Shown one piece after another: positions 8,674-17,951 of a DNA stretch of 64,000 nt. The DNA comes from Tabrizicola sp. (GTDB lineage Bacteria; Pseudomonadota; Alphaproteobacteria; Rhodobacterales; Rhodobacteraceae). Position 1 is the first letter of the stretch. Each line of letters begins with the position of its first letter. Position numbers and translations under genes: made by a program. The DNA is taken from positions 1 to 64,000 of the forward strand of contig JAEULQ010000106.1 of the NCBI GenBank assembly GCA_016792685.1, read 5' to 3'. The notes below the pieces were generated by a model that was not told the DNA's origin, ran no database searches, and saw only the letters and a list, made by a program, of their open reading frames with translations.

Positions 8674-9701
8674 GCCGGGTGTTCCGGCTGCGCCTTGGCC
8701 CATTCGGCGGCAATGGCGTCGGCCGAGCGGTCGATGGTGAAGAACGTCGGCTTGCCATGGACCCGCAGGATCATCGACGACAGGTATTGCAGCGCGATGC
8801 CCAGCATGAAGGCCGAAAGACCCCCGAAGAATGCGACGGCCAGGATCAGCGAGGTCCAGCCCTGGACCTGGATGCTCATCGGGGCATAAAGCCGCATGAC
8901 GAGGAAATAGATCCCCGCCAGGATCGAAACCATCATGGCAAGGAAGCCCAGCACCGACCCGATCCGCAAGAGCTTGATCTGGCTGGAGAAGATCATCCTC
9001 CAGCCATGCGAGAACAGCGACTTGAGGCTATAGCCGCTGCGCTTGGTCCGGATGAAGCGTTCGTCCTTCATCGTGGCGCGGACCAGGCGGATGCTTTGCG
9101 TGAACCAGCCAAGCGTGATGTCGAGATAGGTATCATGCGAACAGACGCTTGCCGCTGCCCGGGCCAGCGGTCCGCGGATCAGGCGGAAACTGTTGAAGCT
9201 GGGCAGGTTCGGATTGTCCGTCAGCCACTGCATCAGGCGCTTGAACCCGCGTGAGGACCAGTCACGAAACATGGATTGATGCACGGCAGAAGCGGGCTTG
9301 GCATAGACGATGTCAGCGTGGTCGAGCATCGCCTTGCGCAAGAGCGTAGGGATGATCTCGGGCCGGTGCTGCAGGTCTTCGTCCATCGTCACGACCCAGT
9401 CCCCGGCGCTGTGCAGGATGCCGACGATGGTTGCCGGGTGCTGGCCGAAGTTGCGCGACAGGTGCAGCGCCACGATCCAGGGATGGGCTTCGGCCAGGCG
9501 GTCGATCAGCGGGCCGGACTGGTCGATGGCCGCATCGTCGACAAAGATCGCCTCGGCAAGCACGAAGGGTGCCCCTTGCTCGTTCCATTCGCGACGGAGC
9601 GTGTCCAGCGCCTGGACAAGGGCCTCGAGATAGTCACTGCCACAATACACCGGCACGACAACGCTGAGGGTCAAACGTCTGGGCTGCGTCGTGTCCGACA
9701 T
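8670..9701 (-). CDS. Family 2 glycosyltransferase, GtrB/DPM1-like
   Basis: This 343-residue protein has an N-terminal GT-A fold with VVVPVYCGSDY and the acidic motif MDEDLQHRPE that binds metal and nucleotide sugar. Two C-terminal membrane helices at about residues 250-320 anchor it as in GtrB. The family moves a sugar from UDP- or GDP-sugar to undecaprenyl phosphate on the cytoplasmic side. The start at 9701 (MSDTTQ) is preferred because the protein core begins soon after. It is the first gene of the gtr-like operon. Confidence 0.87.
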   Translation of the reverse strand: MSDTTQPRRLTLSVVVPVYCGSDYLEALVQALDTLRREWNEQGAPFVLAEAIFVDDAAIDQSGPLIDRLAEAHPWIVALHLSRNFGQHPATIVGILHSAGDWVVTMDEDLQHRPEIIPTLLRKAMLDHADIVYAKPASAVHQSMFRDWSSRGFKRLMQWLTDNPNLPSFNSFRLIRGPLARAAASVCSHDTYLDITLGWFTQSIRLVRATMKDERFIRTKRSGYSLKSLFSHGWRMIFSSQIKLLRIGSVLGFLAMMVSILAGIYFLVMRLYAPMSIQVQGWTSLILAVAFFGGLSAFMLGIALQYLSSMILRVHGKPTFFTIDRSADAIAAEWAKAQPEHPA

Positions 9702-9824
9702 GATGGATTGCCTTGGGAAAAACTCCCTCATCAGTGCTTGGCAATGGCTTGTGTTGTCAAGGGCGCGGCCGTGACAGCGCCCGCGCCTGTGGCAGAACAG
9801 GCGCTTGCCGAAGGGCGCGGACCC

Positions 9825-10922
9825 TCAGCCGTTGAACAGGAAGTGCAGGACGTCGCCGTCCTTTACCTCATAAGTCTTGCCTTCGACCCTGAACTTGCCG
9901 GCCTCCTTGGCGCCGACCTCGCCGTTTCCGGCGATGTAGTCGTCATAGGCAATGGTTTCGGCCCGGATGAAGCCACGTTCGAAATCGCCATGGATCACGC
10001 CTGCGGCTTGCGGGGCAAGCGTGCCGCGGGTGATCGTCCAGGCCCGGGCCTCCTTCGGACCTACGGTGAAATAGGTCTGAAGGCCCAAAAGCGCGTAGCC
10101 CGCCCGGATCAGGCGGTCGAGCCCGGCTTCGTGCAGGCCCATCTCCTCAAGGAACATGGCGGCCTCCTCTTCGGGAAGCTGGGCAAGCTCTTCCTCGATC
10201 CGGGCCGAGATCACCACCGATCCCGCCCCCTGTTTTGCGGCCATTTCCGCGACCCGGGCAGATTGCGAATTGCCCGAGGCGGCCGAGGCCTCCTCGACGT
10301 TGCAGACAAAGAGCACGGGCTTCGCGGTCAGAAGCTGCAGCATCCGCCAGGCCTTCTGGTCGTCTTCGGCCACCGGCACGGTCCGGGCCGGTTTGCCGGC
10401 CTCAAGTGCCTTCTGGGCGGCGGCGAGCAGACGGTCCTGATCCAGGCTGTCCTTGTCGCCACCCTTGAGCTTCCGCGCCAGGTTCGCGCGGCGGCGTTCG
10501 ATGGATTCGAGGTCGGCCAGCATCAGTTCCGTCTCGATCGTCTCGGCGTCCGCGACCGGGTCGATCCGACCCTCGACATGGGTGATGTCGCCGTCTTCAA
10601 AGCAGCGCAGCACATGGGCAATGGCGTCGCATTCGCGGATATTGGCCAGGAACTGGTTCCCCAGCCCTTCGCCCTTCGAGGCCCCGCGCACGAGGCCCGC
10701 GATGTCGACAAAGGTCAGCCGGGTCGGGATGATCTGCTTCGATCCGGCAATGGCGGCAAGCTTATCCAGCCGCTGATCGGGCACGGCGACCTCGCCGACA
10801 TTCGGCTCGATGGTGCAGAACGGGAAGTTCGCCGCCTGCGCCGCAGCCGTGCGGGTCAGCGCGTTGAAGAGGGTGGACTTGCCCACGTTCGGCAGCCCGA
10901 CGATGCCCATCTTGAAACCCAT
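9825..10922 (-). CDS. ychF: YchF/Ola1 redox-responsive ATPase
   Basis: At 365 residues this has the standard length for the family. It has an Obg-like G domain with GLPNVGKST at residues 9-17, a coiled-coil insertion, and a C-terminal TGS-like domain containing the typical [13 protein letters not shown] and [12 protein letters not shown] motifs. YchF binds ribosomes and prefers ATP over GTP. The ATG at 10922 is preceded by GGAGG 7 nt upstream, which rules out the longer in-frame extension. It is transcribed alone, divergently from the VOC gene. Confidence 0.96.
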   Translation of the reverse strand: MGFKMGIVGLPNVGKSTLFNALTRTAAAQAANFPFCTIEPNVGEVAVPDQRLDKLAAIAGSKQIIPTRLTFVDIAGLVRGASKGEGLGNQFLANIRECDAIAHVLRCFEDGDITHVEGRIDPVADAETIETELMLADLESIERRRANLARKLKGGDKDSLDQDRLLAAAQKALEAGKPARTVPVAEDDQKAWRMLQLLTAKPVLFVCNVEEASAASGNSQSARVAEMAAKQGAGSVVISARIEEELAQLPEEEAAMFLEEMGLHEAGLDRLIRAGYALLGLQTYFTVGPKEARAWTITRGTLAPQAAGVIHGDFERGFIRAETIAYDDYIAGNGEVGAKEAGKFRVEGKTYEVKDGDVLHFLFNG

Positions 10923-11028
10923 GATGCCCTCCATTGGCGACGCCGCGCTTCTATGGCGTGGGACCGGCGGGATCAAGCTGTCGCGACTCGGTGTCCGGGG
11001 TTAGACTTCCGAAAACAGGGAGGTGCAG

Positions 11029-11433
11029 ATGAGCTTTGATCCTTACATCCATTTCATGGGCAACTGCCGTGAAGTGATGACGGCCTACCAGCAGATCTTT
11101 GGTGGCGATCTCCAGCTGTCCGGTTATGGCGATGCGCCCGACGCCACGCCCGAAGCAAAGGCCTCGAACCTGGTCATGCACGCGTCCCTGACGGTGGGGG
11201 GGCGAATGCTGCTGGCTTCGGACTTTCCGCCCGGGTTTCCGGGGGAACGGCAGCAGGCGGTCAGCATCAGTCATATTGCCGCGTCAAGCGAAGAGGGCAA
11301 GCGCGTCTACGACCGGTTGGCCGAGGGCGGGGTCGTGGTGATGCCCTATGCCGCAACTTTCTGGTCGGACGGATTCGGTATGGTGAAGGACCGCTTCGGG
11401 ACGCATTGGATGGTCTCGGCCCCCTGGAGATAA
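11029..11433 (+). CDS. VOC-superfamily (PhnB-like) protein
   Basis: This 134-residue protein is of the PhnB-like glyoxalase/bleomycin-resistance group. Typical elements are [19 protein letters not shown] near the N-terminus, FGGDL, and the C-terminal [12 protein letters not shown]. The ATG at 11029 has GGGAGG 5 nt upstream. The biochemical role of this subgroup is not established. It lies 83 nt before trpA on the same strand. Confidence 0.85.
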   Translation: MSFDPYIHFMGNCREVMTAYQQIFGGDLQLSGYGDAPDATPEAKASNLVMHASLTVGGRMLLASDFPPGFPGERQQAVSISHIAASSEEGKRVYDRLAEGGVVVMPYAATFWSDGFGMVKDRFGTHWMVSAPWR

Positions 11434-11516
11434 CCTGGCTGACCCCCGCGAAAGGCCCCATTGATTTCCCCCGCCCGCCCATGGCACATCCGGGCTCAGT
11501 GGACCAGGGGGCCTTC

Positions 11517-12308
11517 ATGACACGCATCGATGATACTTTCGCGCGGCTGCGCTCGCAGGGAAAGAAGGCCTTCGTCGCCTACATCATGGGCGGCGACCCG
11601 GACGAGGCTGCTTCGCTTGCGGTGATGCAGGGTCTTCCGGCCGCGGGGGTCGACATCATCGAGCTTGGCATGCCCTTCACCGATCCGATGGCCGATGGCC
11701 CGACGATCCAGGCGGCAGGGCAAAGGGCGCTGGAAGGCGGGATGACGATGGACCGGGTCCTGGCCATGGTCCGTGCTTTCCGCAAGGGCGACGCCACGAC
11801 GCCCATCGTGCTGATGGGCTACTACAATCCGATCTATTCGCGCGGCGTCGAGCGCTTCCTGAAGGATGCAACCGAAGCGGGGATCGACGGCCTCATCGTC
11901 GTGGACCTGCCGCCGGAAGAGGACGATGAGCTTTGCATCCCCGCGCAGACGGCCGGGTTGAACTTCATCCGCCTGGCGACCCCCACTACCGATGACAAGC
12001 GCTTGCCCAAGGTGCTGCAGAACACCAGCGGCTTTGTCTATTACGTCTCGGTCACCGGGATCACCGGGGCGGCGGCGGCCCAGGCAGCCGAGGTCGGCCC
12101 GGAGGTCGCGCGGATCAAGCGGTCAACCGATCTGCCGATCGTCGTGGGCTTTGGCATCAACTCGCCCGAGGCTGCCCGGACCATCGCCAGCGTGGCGGAT
12201 GGCTGCGTAGTCGGCTCGGCCATCGTCAAGCGGATCGGCGAGGGTCAGTCCTCGTCCCAGGTCCTGGCCTTCGTGGCCGAGCTCGCAAAGGGCGCGCATT
12301 CGGCCTGA
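11517..12308 (+). CDS. trpA: Tryptophan synthase alpha subunit
   Basis: This 263-residue TIM-barrel enzyme cleaves indole-3-glycerol phosphate to indole and glyceraldehyde 3-phosphate in the TrpA2B2 complex. The catalytic acids Glu49 ([11 protein letters not shown]) and Asp60 (MADGP) are at exactly the classical positions. The phosphate-binding GFGI and GSAIV motifs are also present. The start at 11517 gives the usual length. trpB is not in the window, so trpA is separated from its partner gene. The last 64 nt overlap the 3' end of the convergent methyltransferase gene. Confidence 0.96.
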   Translation: MTRIDDTFARLRSQGKKAFVAYIMGGDPDEAASLAVMQGLPAAGVDIIELGMPFTDPMADGPTIQAAGQRALEGGMTMDRVLAMVRAFRKGDATTPIVLMGYYNPIYSRGVERFLKDATEAGIDGLIVVDLPPEEDDELCIPAQTAGLNFIRLATPTTDDKRLPKVLQNTSGFVYYVSVTGITGAAAAQAAEVGPEVARIKRSTDLPIVVGFGINSPEAARTIASVADGCVVGSAIVKRIGEGQSSSQVLAFVAELAKGAHSA

Positions 12309-12922
12309 CGCCGTGCGGCGTAGGCCAGACTCAGGCGTCGCGGCGGGCCGGCCGGGGGTTGGCAGCATTGTGGGTCGACGAACTCCGCCCGGTCCAGCAT
12401 CTGGCGAACCTCTGTCTCGCGAAACCTGCGATGGCGCCAGCTCAGCCAGACGATCCAACTGCACCAGTGCGGTCGGCTGACAACCAGCAGCAGCACCCCT
12501 CCGGGTTTGAGAAGCGATGCCATGCAGCCAAGGGCAGCCTCCGGGTCCGGAAGATGCTCCAGCAGATGTGCCGCCGCGACAACGTCGTATCCGTCCGCCA
12601 CCACCGGTGCGTTTTCCAGCGTCCCTTGAACCAATCTTGCCCGGCCCCTGCCCAGCCGCGCCTCTGCGGCGATCAGCATGGCGGGGGACGGATCGACCAG
12701 CGTCAGCTCCAGACGCGGCCCGATCCCATGCAGCAAGGCCTCGGAAAATGCGCCGTCGCCTGCACCAAGGTCCAGTGCGGTGATCCGACCTTCGGGCAGA
12801 GGCAAACCGTCCAAAGCCCGTGCCACAATCGCGCGGTAGGCGGCCGGAAAACCCAGTCGCTGCAGCCGCCGTCCCCAATCCGGAGCGGCGCACTCGTAGC
12901 GGGCACTCAGGTTGCTGGCCAT
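12245..12922 (-). CDS. Class I SAM-dependent methyltransferase
   Basis: This 225-residue protein contains the SAM-binding motif [13 protein letters not shown] and the later [10 protein letters not shown] and LLKPGG motifs of small-molecule (type 11/25) methyltransferases. The substrate is unknown. Its stop codon lies 64 nt inside trpA on the opposite strand, an unusually large convergent overlap. Its start lies 16 nt inside the upstream small gene, so the two are likely co-transcribed and translationally coupled. Confidence 0.8.
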   Translation of the reverse strand: MASNLSARYECAAPDWGRRLQRLGFPAAYRAIVARALDGLPLPEGRITALDLGAGDGAFSEALLHGIGPRLELTLVDPSPAMLIAAEARLGRGRARLVQGTLENAPVVADGYDVVAAAHLLEHLPDPEAALGCMASLLKPGGVLLLVVSRPHWCSWIVWLSWRHRRFRETEVRQMLDRAEFVDPQCCQPPAGPPRRLSLAYAARRQAECAPFASSATKARTWDED

Positions 12923-13224
12923 GGGGCGATCGGTTCGATCCGCGTGACCGTTCCTGCTTCGTGGCCGGTCGGGTCGATGTAGACAAGCCGCCCGACTTCA
13001 TGGCGGATCTGCCAGGCGCCATTCGGCCCGCCTTGCCAGGCGACGTGGTAGCCATGAGGGAGAGGGCGCCATTCGCCATGGATCGGGGGTTTGCCCGGCA
13101 GTTTCATCTGCGCAAGTCCGCCCGCGCCATAGCTGATGGTGGCGTCGGCCTCCTGGCCGATATCGACATGATGGGTGAAGCCCGGAAGCAGGACATCAAG
13201 GATGGTCTGGTCAAGAACTGTCAT
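12907..13224 (-). CDS. Small conserved-looking protein of unknown function
   Basis: I do not recognise this 105-residue protein. The start at 13224 follows a purine-rich stretch and gives an N-terminus beginning MTVLDQTIL. It is soluble, with many Gly, His and Trp residues, and shows no signal peptide or membrane helix. It overlaps the methyltransferase start by 16 nt and is divergent from the MarR gene, whose palindromic operator region lies between them. That arrangement suggests the MarR protein may also control this pair. Confidence 0.6.
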   Translation of the reverse strand: MTVLDQTILDVLLPGFTHHVDIGQEADATISYGAGGLAQMKLPGKPPIHGEWRPLPHGYHVAWQGGPNGAWQIRHEVGRLVYIDPTGHEAGTVTRIEPIAPWPAT

Positions 13225-13291
13225 GGCAATAACCTTTGATCGCCCCGAAGCGGATAAGTGCCGCGGGGATTGCAACCGACCGGGATTGGTC

Positions 13292-13346
13292 TAGTAACTT
13301 GACTAATGCGCGACCCGACTCGTATTGTCAAGCTACTTGACTAATG
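13292..13346. promoter_or_regulatory. Duplicated operator between divergent genes (MarR)
   Basis: The 12-mer ACTTGACTAATG occurs twice, at 13297-13308 and 13335-13346, 38 nt apart. The second copy is part of an inverted repeat GTCAAG-CTA-CTTGAC (13327-13341). The first sits in TAGT-N6-ACTA (13292-13305). The sites lie just upstream of the MarR start and in front of the divergent gene pair. MarR proteins bind such dyads and commonly repress their own promoter. Binding is inferred. Confidence 0.65.
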
Positions 13347-13354
13347 GAGGCCCC

Positions 13355-13828
13355 ATGTCCTGGACCCCGCCCGACCATATCGGCTGGACGCTGTGGCGGG
13401 CGGCCCATGTCTGGCGGACCGAGTTCACGGCGGCAATGGTCGCGGCCGGTCACGAATGGTTTGGCCAGGCGCGGGCGAAGCTCATTCCGCATATCGGGCC
13501 GAAGGGCCTGCGGCAGAGCGAGCTTGTCGCGCGGAGCGGGCTGACGAAACAGGCGGTGCAGCAGTTCGTGGACGAGCTGGAACGCGACGGGATCCTGACC
13601 CGGGTGCCGGATGCCGTGGATGCAAGGGCGAGGCGCGTCATCCCGACCCAAGTGGGCCTCGCCGCGATGCAGGATGCCGACCGGATCAAGGCCGAGATCG
13701 AGGCCCGCTGGCGCGAGGTTGTCGGCACCGTGGCATTCGCGCAACTGGACTCTGCGTTGCAAAGGCTGATCGCTGCGGGCGAAGGCGGAGGCTTGCCGGG
13801 CCAAGGGGGTGGCGGTAAGAAAGACTAA
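13355..13828 (+). CDS. MarR-family transcriptional regulator
   Basis: This 157-residue winged-helix regulator has a recognition region RQSELVARSGLTKQAVQQFVDELERDG and a wing with DARARRVIPT, typical of MarR proteins. The ATG at 13355 has GGAGG 7 nt upstream. Only 24 nt separate it from lldD, so both are probably one transcript. Two copies of a palindromic motif upstream suggest autoregulation. The inducing ligand is unknown; lactate or a related hydroxy acid is a guess from context. Confidence 0.88.
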   Translation: MSWTPPDHIGWTLWRAAHVWRTEFTAAMVAAGHEWFGQARAKLIPHIGPKGLRQSELVARSGLTKQAVQQFVDELERDGILTRVPDAVDARARRVIPTQVGLAAMQDADRIKAEIEARWREVVGTVAFAQLDSALQRLIAAGEGGGLPGQGGGGKKD

Positions 13829-13852
13829 CCAATTCCGACAGGATCGCTGCCC

Positions 13853-15016
13853 ATGCCCGTCATTACCTGCATCGAGGATCTGAAGCGCCTGCACCAGAAG
13901 CGGACGCCGAAGATGTTCTGGGACTACTGCGAATCCGGCAGTTACACCGAACAGACGTTCCGCGAGAATTCCTCGGATTTCGCGCGGATCCGCTTTCGGC
14001 AGCGCGTGGCGCGGGACCTGTCGGGACGGGTGCTGGAAAGCACGATGGCCGGCCAAAAGGTCGCGATGCCCGTGGCGCTCGCGCCTGTCGGGTCGACCGG
14101 CATGCAGCACCCGGACGGAGAGATCCTTGCCGCCCGTGCGGCGGCGCGGTTCGGGGTGCCCTTCACCCTGTCCACGATGTCGATCTGTTCGATCGAGGAT
14201 GTGGCCGCCCATAGCCCCACGCCCTTCTGGTTCCAGCTTTACGTGATGACGGACGAGGACTTCGTCGATGCGATCATCGAGCGTGCGCGGGCGGCAAAAT
14301 GCTCGGCCCTGGTGCTGACGCTGGACCTGCAGATCCTGGGCCAGCGGCACAAGGACCTGAAGAACGGGCTGACCAGTCCGCCCAAGCTGACGATCCCGAA
14401 CATCCTCAACATGATGACGAAACCGCGCTGGTCGCTGGGAATGCTGCGGACCCCGCGGCGGCAGTTCCGGAATATCGTGGGCCATGTGAAGGGGGTGAAG
14501 AAGCTGTCCGACCTTACCGCCTGGGCCAATGAACAGTTCGACCCGAAGCTCGACTGGTCCAAGGTCGCGCGCATCCGGGATCAGTGGAAGGGCAAGTTCA
14601 TCCTAAAGGGCATTCTGGACGCCGAGGATGCGCGGATGGCAGCAGATGCCGGGGCTGACGCCATCATCGTGTCGAATCACGGCGGGCGGCAGCTGGACGG
14701 GGCGCTGAGCACGATCCGCTCTTTGCCGTCCATCGTGCGGGCGGTGGGCGATCGGACGGAAATCTGGCTGGATGGCGGCATCCGTTCCGGTCAGGACGTG
14801 CTGAAGGCCCTGTCGCTTGGGGCGCGGGGCACGATGATCGGGCGGGCCTTTGTGCATGGCCTGGGCGCCATGGGCGAGGCCGGGGTTACCGCTGCCCTTG
14901 AAGTGATCCGCAAGGAAATGGACATCACCATGGCGCTTTGCGGTGAGCGCGATGTGAAGGCGATGGGCCGCCACAACCTTCTGGTGCCCGAAGACTTCGA
15001 GGGCCGTTGGGCGTGA
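13853..15016 (+). CDS. lldD: FMN-dependent L-lactate dehydrogenase / alpha-hydroxy-acid oxidase family
   Basis: This 387-residue TIM-barrel flavoenzyme of the LldD/glycolate oxidase family oxidises an L-2-hydroxy acid, classically lactate to pyruvate at the membrane. The catalytic base is His276 in SNHGGRQLDG. FMN contacts are seen in ALAPVGSTGM, LTLDLQ and WLDGGIRSGQD. A positively charged middle segment at about residues 175-215 could be the membrane-associated loop of LldD. It follows a MarR gene by 24 nt. The exact hydroxy acid cannot be fixed from sequence. Confidence 0.9.
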   Translation: MPVITCIEDLKRLHQKRTPKMFWDYCESGSYTEQTFRENSSDFARIRFRQRVARDLSGRVLESTMAGQKVAMPVALAPVGSTGMQHPDGEILAARAAARFGVPFTLSTMSICSIEDVAAHSPTPFWFQLYVMTDEDFVDAIIERARAAKCSALVLTLDLQILGQRHKDLKNGLTSPPKLTIPNILNMMTKPRWSLGMLRTPRRQFRNIVGHVKGVKKLSDLTAWANEQFDPKLDWSKVARIRDQWKGKFILKGILDAEDARMAADAGADAIIVSNHGGRQLDGALSTIRSLPSIVRAVGDRTEIWLDGGIRSGQDVLKALSLGARGTMIGRAFVHGLGAMGEAGVTAALEVIRKEMDITMALCGERDVKAMGRHNLLVPEDFEGRWA

Positions 15017-15044
15017 CGGACTGCCCGTCGAGGGCCTTTGACCA

Positions 15045-15070
15045 CCCCTCGTCCTGTCGGAAGCGAGGGG
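15045..15070. terminator. Hairpin after lldD, possible terminator
   Basis: A 7-bp perfect stem, CCCCTCG paired with CGAGGGG, has a 12-nt loop and lies 28 nt after the lldD stop. There is no T tract, so it is not a clean intrinsic terminator. Confidence 0.35.
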
Positions 15071-15108
15071 CCGACGCAGTTGGACGATGGGCGCTCACCG
15101 GGGCTTGC

Positions 15109-15136
15109 AATTTGATCAAATTCTGACGCATATACG
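15109..15136 (+). promoter_or_regulatory. Palindromic operator and putative promoter of the aminotransferase gene
   Basis: The perfect 14-bp palindrome AATTTGATCAAATT is at 15109-15122. TTGCAA (15105-15110) followed 17-18 nt later by GCATAT/CATATA (15128-15134) could be -35 and -10 boxes, placing the palindrome inside the spacer. A repressor of unknown family would be expected to bind. The site is 25 nt before the aminotransferase start. Confidence 0.5.
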
Positions 15137-15160
15137 GGTAGCATTCGATGGGGCCCGTCC

Positions 15161-16534
15161 ATGCCAGATGAGATGATCGCCGGTATCCGCAAGGACCGCC
15201 TGTCCGCCTTCGCCAAGCGCGAGGCCGAGACCTATGCCAAGGCCCGACCCAAGTCCGCGAAGGCCCTTGCCGCAGGAGCGGGAAGTTTCCTTGGCGGGGT
15301 GCCGATGCACTGGATGGCCGACTGGCCGATGCCGCATCTGCCGCTGATCGCCAAGGCACATGGCGCGCGGATCGAGGATATCGACGGCCATGCGCTGGAC
15401 GATTTCTGTCTGGGCGACACGGGGTCGATGTTCGGGCATTCCCCCGCCCCGGTCGCGCGGGCAATCCGTCATCAGGCCCGGCGCGGTCTGACCTACATGC
15501 TTCCCACCGAAGCTGCGCTGGAGGCCGGGCGCCTACTGACCGAACGGTTCGGCAATTTCCGCTGGCAGATCGCGACGACCGCGACCGACGCCAACCGTTT
15601 TGCCCTGCGGGTGGCCCGCGCGATCACCGGACGGCCGAAAGTGCTGGTCTTCAACGGCTGCTATCACGGCACGGTGGATGATACTTTCGTTTCGCTGGAA
15701 AACGGGGTCACGGTGACAAGCCCGGGGCTTCTGGGCCAGATCAACGACCTGACGGCGACCGCGGTCTGCTGCGAGTTCAACGACCTGGCAGGGGTCGAGG
15801 CAGCGCTGGCCAAGGGCGATGTCGCGGCGATCCTGACCGAGCCGGTGATGACCAATTCCTGCATGGTCCTGCCTGAGGCAGGGTTTCATGACGGGCTGCG
15901 CCAGCTGTCGCTGAAATACGGCACGCTGCTGATCATGGACGAGACGCATACGATCTCCTCGGGCCTTGGCGGCTATACGCGGGTGCATTCGCTGCGGCCG
16001 GACATCTTCGTCGTCGGGAAATGTGTGGCTGGCGGCATGCCGACGGCGGTCTGGGGACTGACCCCGGCGGTCGCCGAGCGCTACTATGAGGTCAACGACA
16101 ACCGCCCCTCGGGCCGGTCGGGGATGGGCACGACGCTTTCGGCAAACCCGATGCAGTTCGCCTGTCTGGTGGCGAACCTTGCGGAAGTGATGACCCCGGA
16201 GAACTATGCCCATATGGAAAAGCTTGCCGAACGGCTGAGCCATGGGCTGAGAAAGGTCATCGACCGTCATGGCGCGCCCTGGCATGTGGTGCGTGTCGGT
16301 GCGCGGGTCGAGTTCATCTGCGCGCCCGGTCCCCTGAAGAACGGCTCGGAAGCGGCTTACGCCCACCAGTCCGAGGTGGAAGCCGCGATCCATACCGGGC
16401 TTATCAACCGGGGCTCGCTGATCGCGCCTTTCCACAACATGATGCTGATCAGCCCCGCGACTAAGAAGGGCCAGGTTGACCGCCTGGTCGCCAACTTCGA
16501 TACCATCCTGACCGACCTCTTCAAAGCAGCTTGA
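15161..16534 (+). CDS. Class III (PLP) aminotransferase
   Basis: This is a 457-residue fold-type I aminotransferase of the class III group (GSA aminotransferase, omega-amino acid and polyamine transaminases). The PLP-binding Lys lies in FVVGKCVAGGMP. The Asp that contacts the pyridine nitrogen is in LIMDETHTISS. FNGCYHGTVDD is the phosphate-binding region. It is followed after 2 nt by a glutamine-synthetase-like gene. That pairing is often seen in putrescine or other amine catabolism and suggests an amine substrate. The specific amine is unknown. Confidence 0.85.
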   Translation: MPDEMIAGIRKDRLSAFAKREAETYAKARPKSAKALAAGAGSFLGGVPMHWMADWPMPHLPLIAKAHGARIEDIDGHALDDFCLGDTGSMFGHSPAPVARAIRHQARRGLTYMLPTEAALEAGRLLTERFGNFRWQIATTATDANRFALRVARAITGRPKVLVFNGCYHGTVDDTFVSLENGVTVTSPGLLGQINDLTATAVCCEFNDLAGVEAALAKGDVAAILTEPVMTNSCMVLPEAGFHDGLRQLSLKYGTLLIMDETHTISSGLGGYTRVHSLRPDIFVVGKCVAGGMPTAVWGLTPAVAERYYEVNDNRPSGRSGMGTTLSANPMQFACLVANLAEVMTPENYAHMEKLAERLSHGLRKVIDRHGAPWHVVRVGARVEFICAPGPLKNGSEAAYAHQSEVEAAIHTGLINRGSLIAPFHNMMLISPATKKGQVDRLVANFDTILTDLFKAA

Positions 16535-16536
16535 AA

Positions 16537-17925
16537 ATGACCAAGACCAGCCCCTCCGGTTCCACGCCCGCCGAAGCGGAGGCCTTCCTCGAAGCGCATC
16601 CGGAAATCGAGGCATTTGACATTATCCTGCATGACGCCAACGGGATTGGCCGGGGAAAGATCATCCGGCGGCATGAGCTTTTGTCCTTTTTCAACAGTGG
16701 GCGGCATTTGCCGATCTCGATCCTCGGCCTCGATATCTGCGGGGAAGATGTGCATGAGACGGGTCTCATCTGGGACCAGGGCGACGGCGACCTGCGCGCC
16801 TGGCCGATTCCCGGCACGCTGAAGCCCTTGCACAACACCCAGCCCCCGCGCGGCGAGGTGTTCATGTCAATGTACACCCTGGACGGGGCGCCGATGACGT
16901 CGGACCCGCGCCATGCGCTGCAGCGGCAGGTGGACGCGCTGGCGGCGGAGGGTCTGCATCCGGCTGGGGCGTTCGAGCTTGAATTCTTCCTGCTCGACCC
17001 CGAACGCGGCCCCGACGGCAAGATGCAGCCTGCCCGCGACGTGCTCGACCGTCGTTCCTCGCGCAAGACCGAAGTCTATTCCGTCGACCATCTGCACGGG
17101 ATGCTGCCGCTGTTCAGCGACATCTATGCCGGCGCCGAGAAGGCCGGGATCAAGGCCGAAACCCTGATTTCCGAATATGCGCCGGGCCAGTACGAGCTGA
17201 CGCTGCACTACCGGACCGATGTCCTGCAGGCCGCCGATGACCTGATGCGGCTGAAGCGGATCGTCCGGGCCCAGGCCCGCGCGCATGGTGTCGTCGCCTG
17301 TTTCATGGCCAAGCCCAACGAGAACTACGCGGGCTCGGGCATGCATTTCCACGTGTCCATGCTGGACGACGCAGGGAAGAACGTCTTCATCGAGAAGGAT
17401 GAGGGCAAGTGGAACCCGATGATCCTGCATGCGCTCGGTGGCCTGAAGGCAACGATGGGGGAAAGCATGCTGGTTTTTGCGCCGCATGCGAATTCCTGGC
17501 GGCGGTTTGCCAACCAGTCCTATGCGCCGGTCAGTCCGACCTGGGGGGTCAACAACCGCTCGGTCGCGCTGCGCATCCCGGCGGGGGATATCAAGGCACG
17601 TCGGATCGAGCATCGCCCGGCCGGGGTGGACGCGAACCCCTATCTGGTGGCGGCCACCGTGCTAGCGGCGATCCGCAAGGGACTGCGAGAAGGCATCGAT
17701 CCGGGGCCCGAGACGACGGGCAACGGGTACGAGGATGAAAGCGGAGCGGAAATCCCGGCCGACTGGAAATCGGCAATCGATGCGGCGAAGCGGTCGGCCT
17801 TCCTGAAGGACGCGCTGGGCGAAGACATGCACCGCACCTTCACCGCGATCATGGCGGCGGAATATGCCCGGGTGATGCGGACGGTGAGTGAGGTCGACTT
17901 CGACCTTTATCTGCACACCGTCTGA
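16537..17925 (+). CDS. Glutamine-synthetase-family ligase (gamma-glutamyl-amine synthetase type)
   Basis: This 462-residue protein has the beta-grasp N-terminal domain and the GS catalytic domain. Motifs include FELEFFLLDPERG (metal-binding Glu), GSGMHFHVS (ATP/glutamate site) and NNRSVALRIP. It lacks the typical adenylylation-site context of housekeeping GlnA. Such proteins (PuuA, GlnA2-4, IpuC) ligate glutamate to polyamines or other amines. It starts 2 nt after the aminotransferase stop, so it is in the same operon. Its amine substrate is not determinable. Confidence 0.85.
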   Translation: MTKTSPSGSTPAEAEAFLEAHPEIEAFDIILHDANGIGRGKIIRRHELLSFFNSGRHLPISILGLDICGEDVHETGLIWDQGDGDLRAWPIPGTLKPLHNTQPPRGEVFMSMYTLDGAPMTSDPRHALQRQVDALAAEGLHPAGAFELEFFLLDPERGPDGKMQPARDVLDRRSSRKTEVYSVDHLHGMLPLFSDIYAGAEKAGIKAETLISEYAPGQYELTLHYRTDVLQAADDLMRLKRIVRAQARAHGVVACFMAKPNENYAGSGMHFHVSMLDDAGKNVFIEKDEGKWNPMILHALGGLKATMGESMLVFAPHANSWRRFANQSYAPVSPTWGVNNRSVALRIPAGDIKARRIEHRPAGVDANPYLVAATVLAAIRKGLREGIDPGPETTGNGYEDESGAEIPADWKSAIDAAKRSAFLKDALGEDMHRTFTAIMAAEYARVMRTVSEVDFDLYLHTV

Positions 17926-17951
17926 CCGCTGGCGCCCCGGCAATACCTAGC

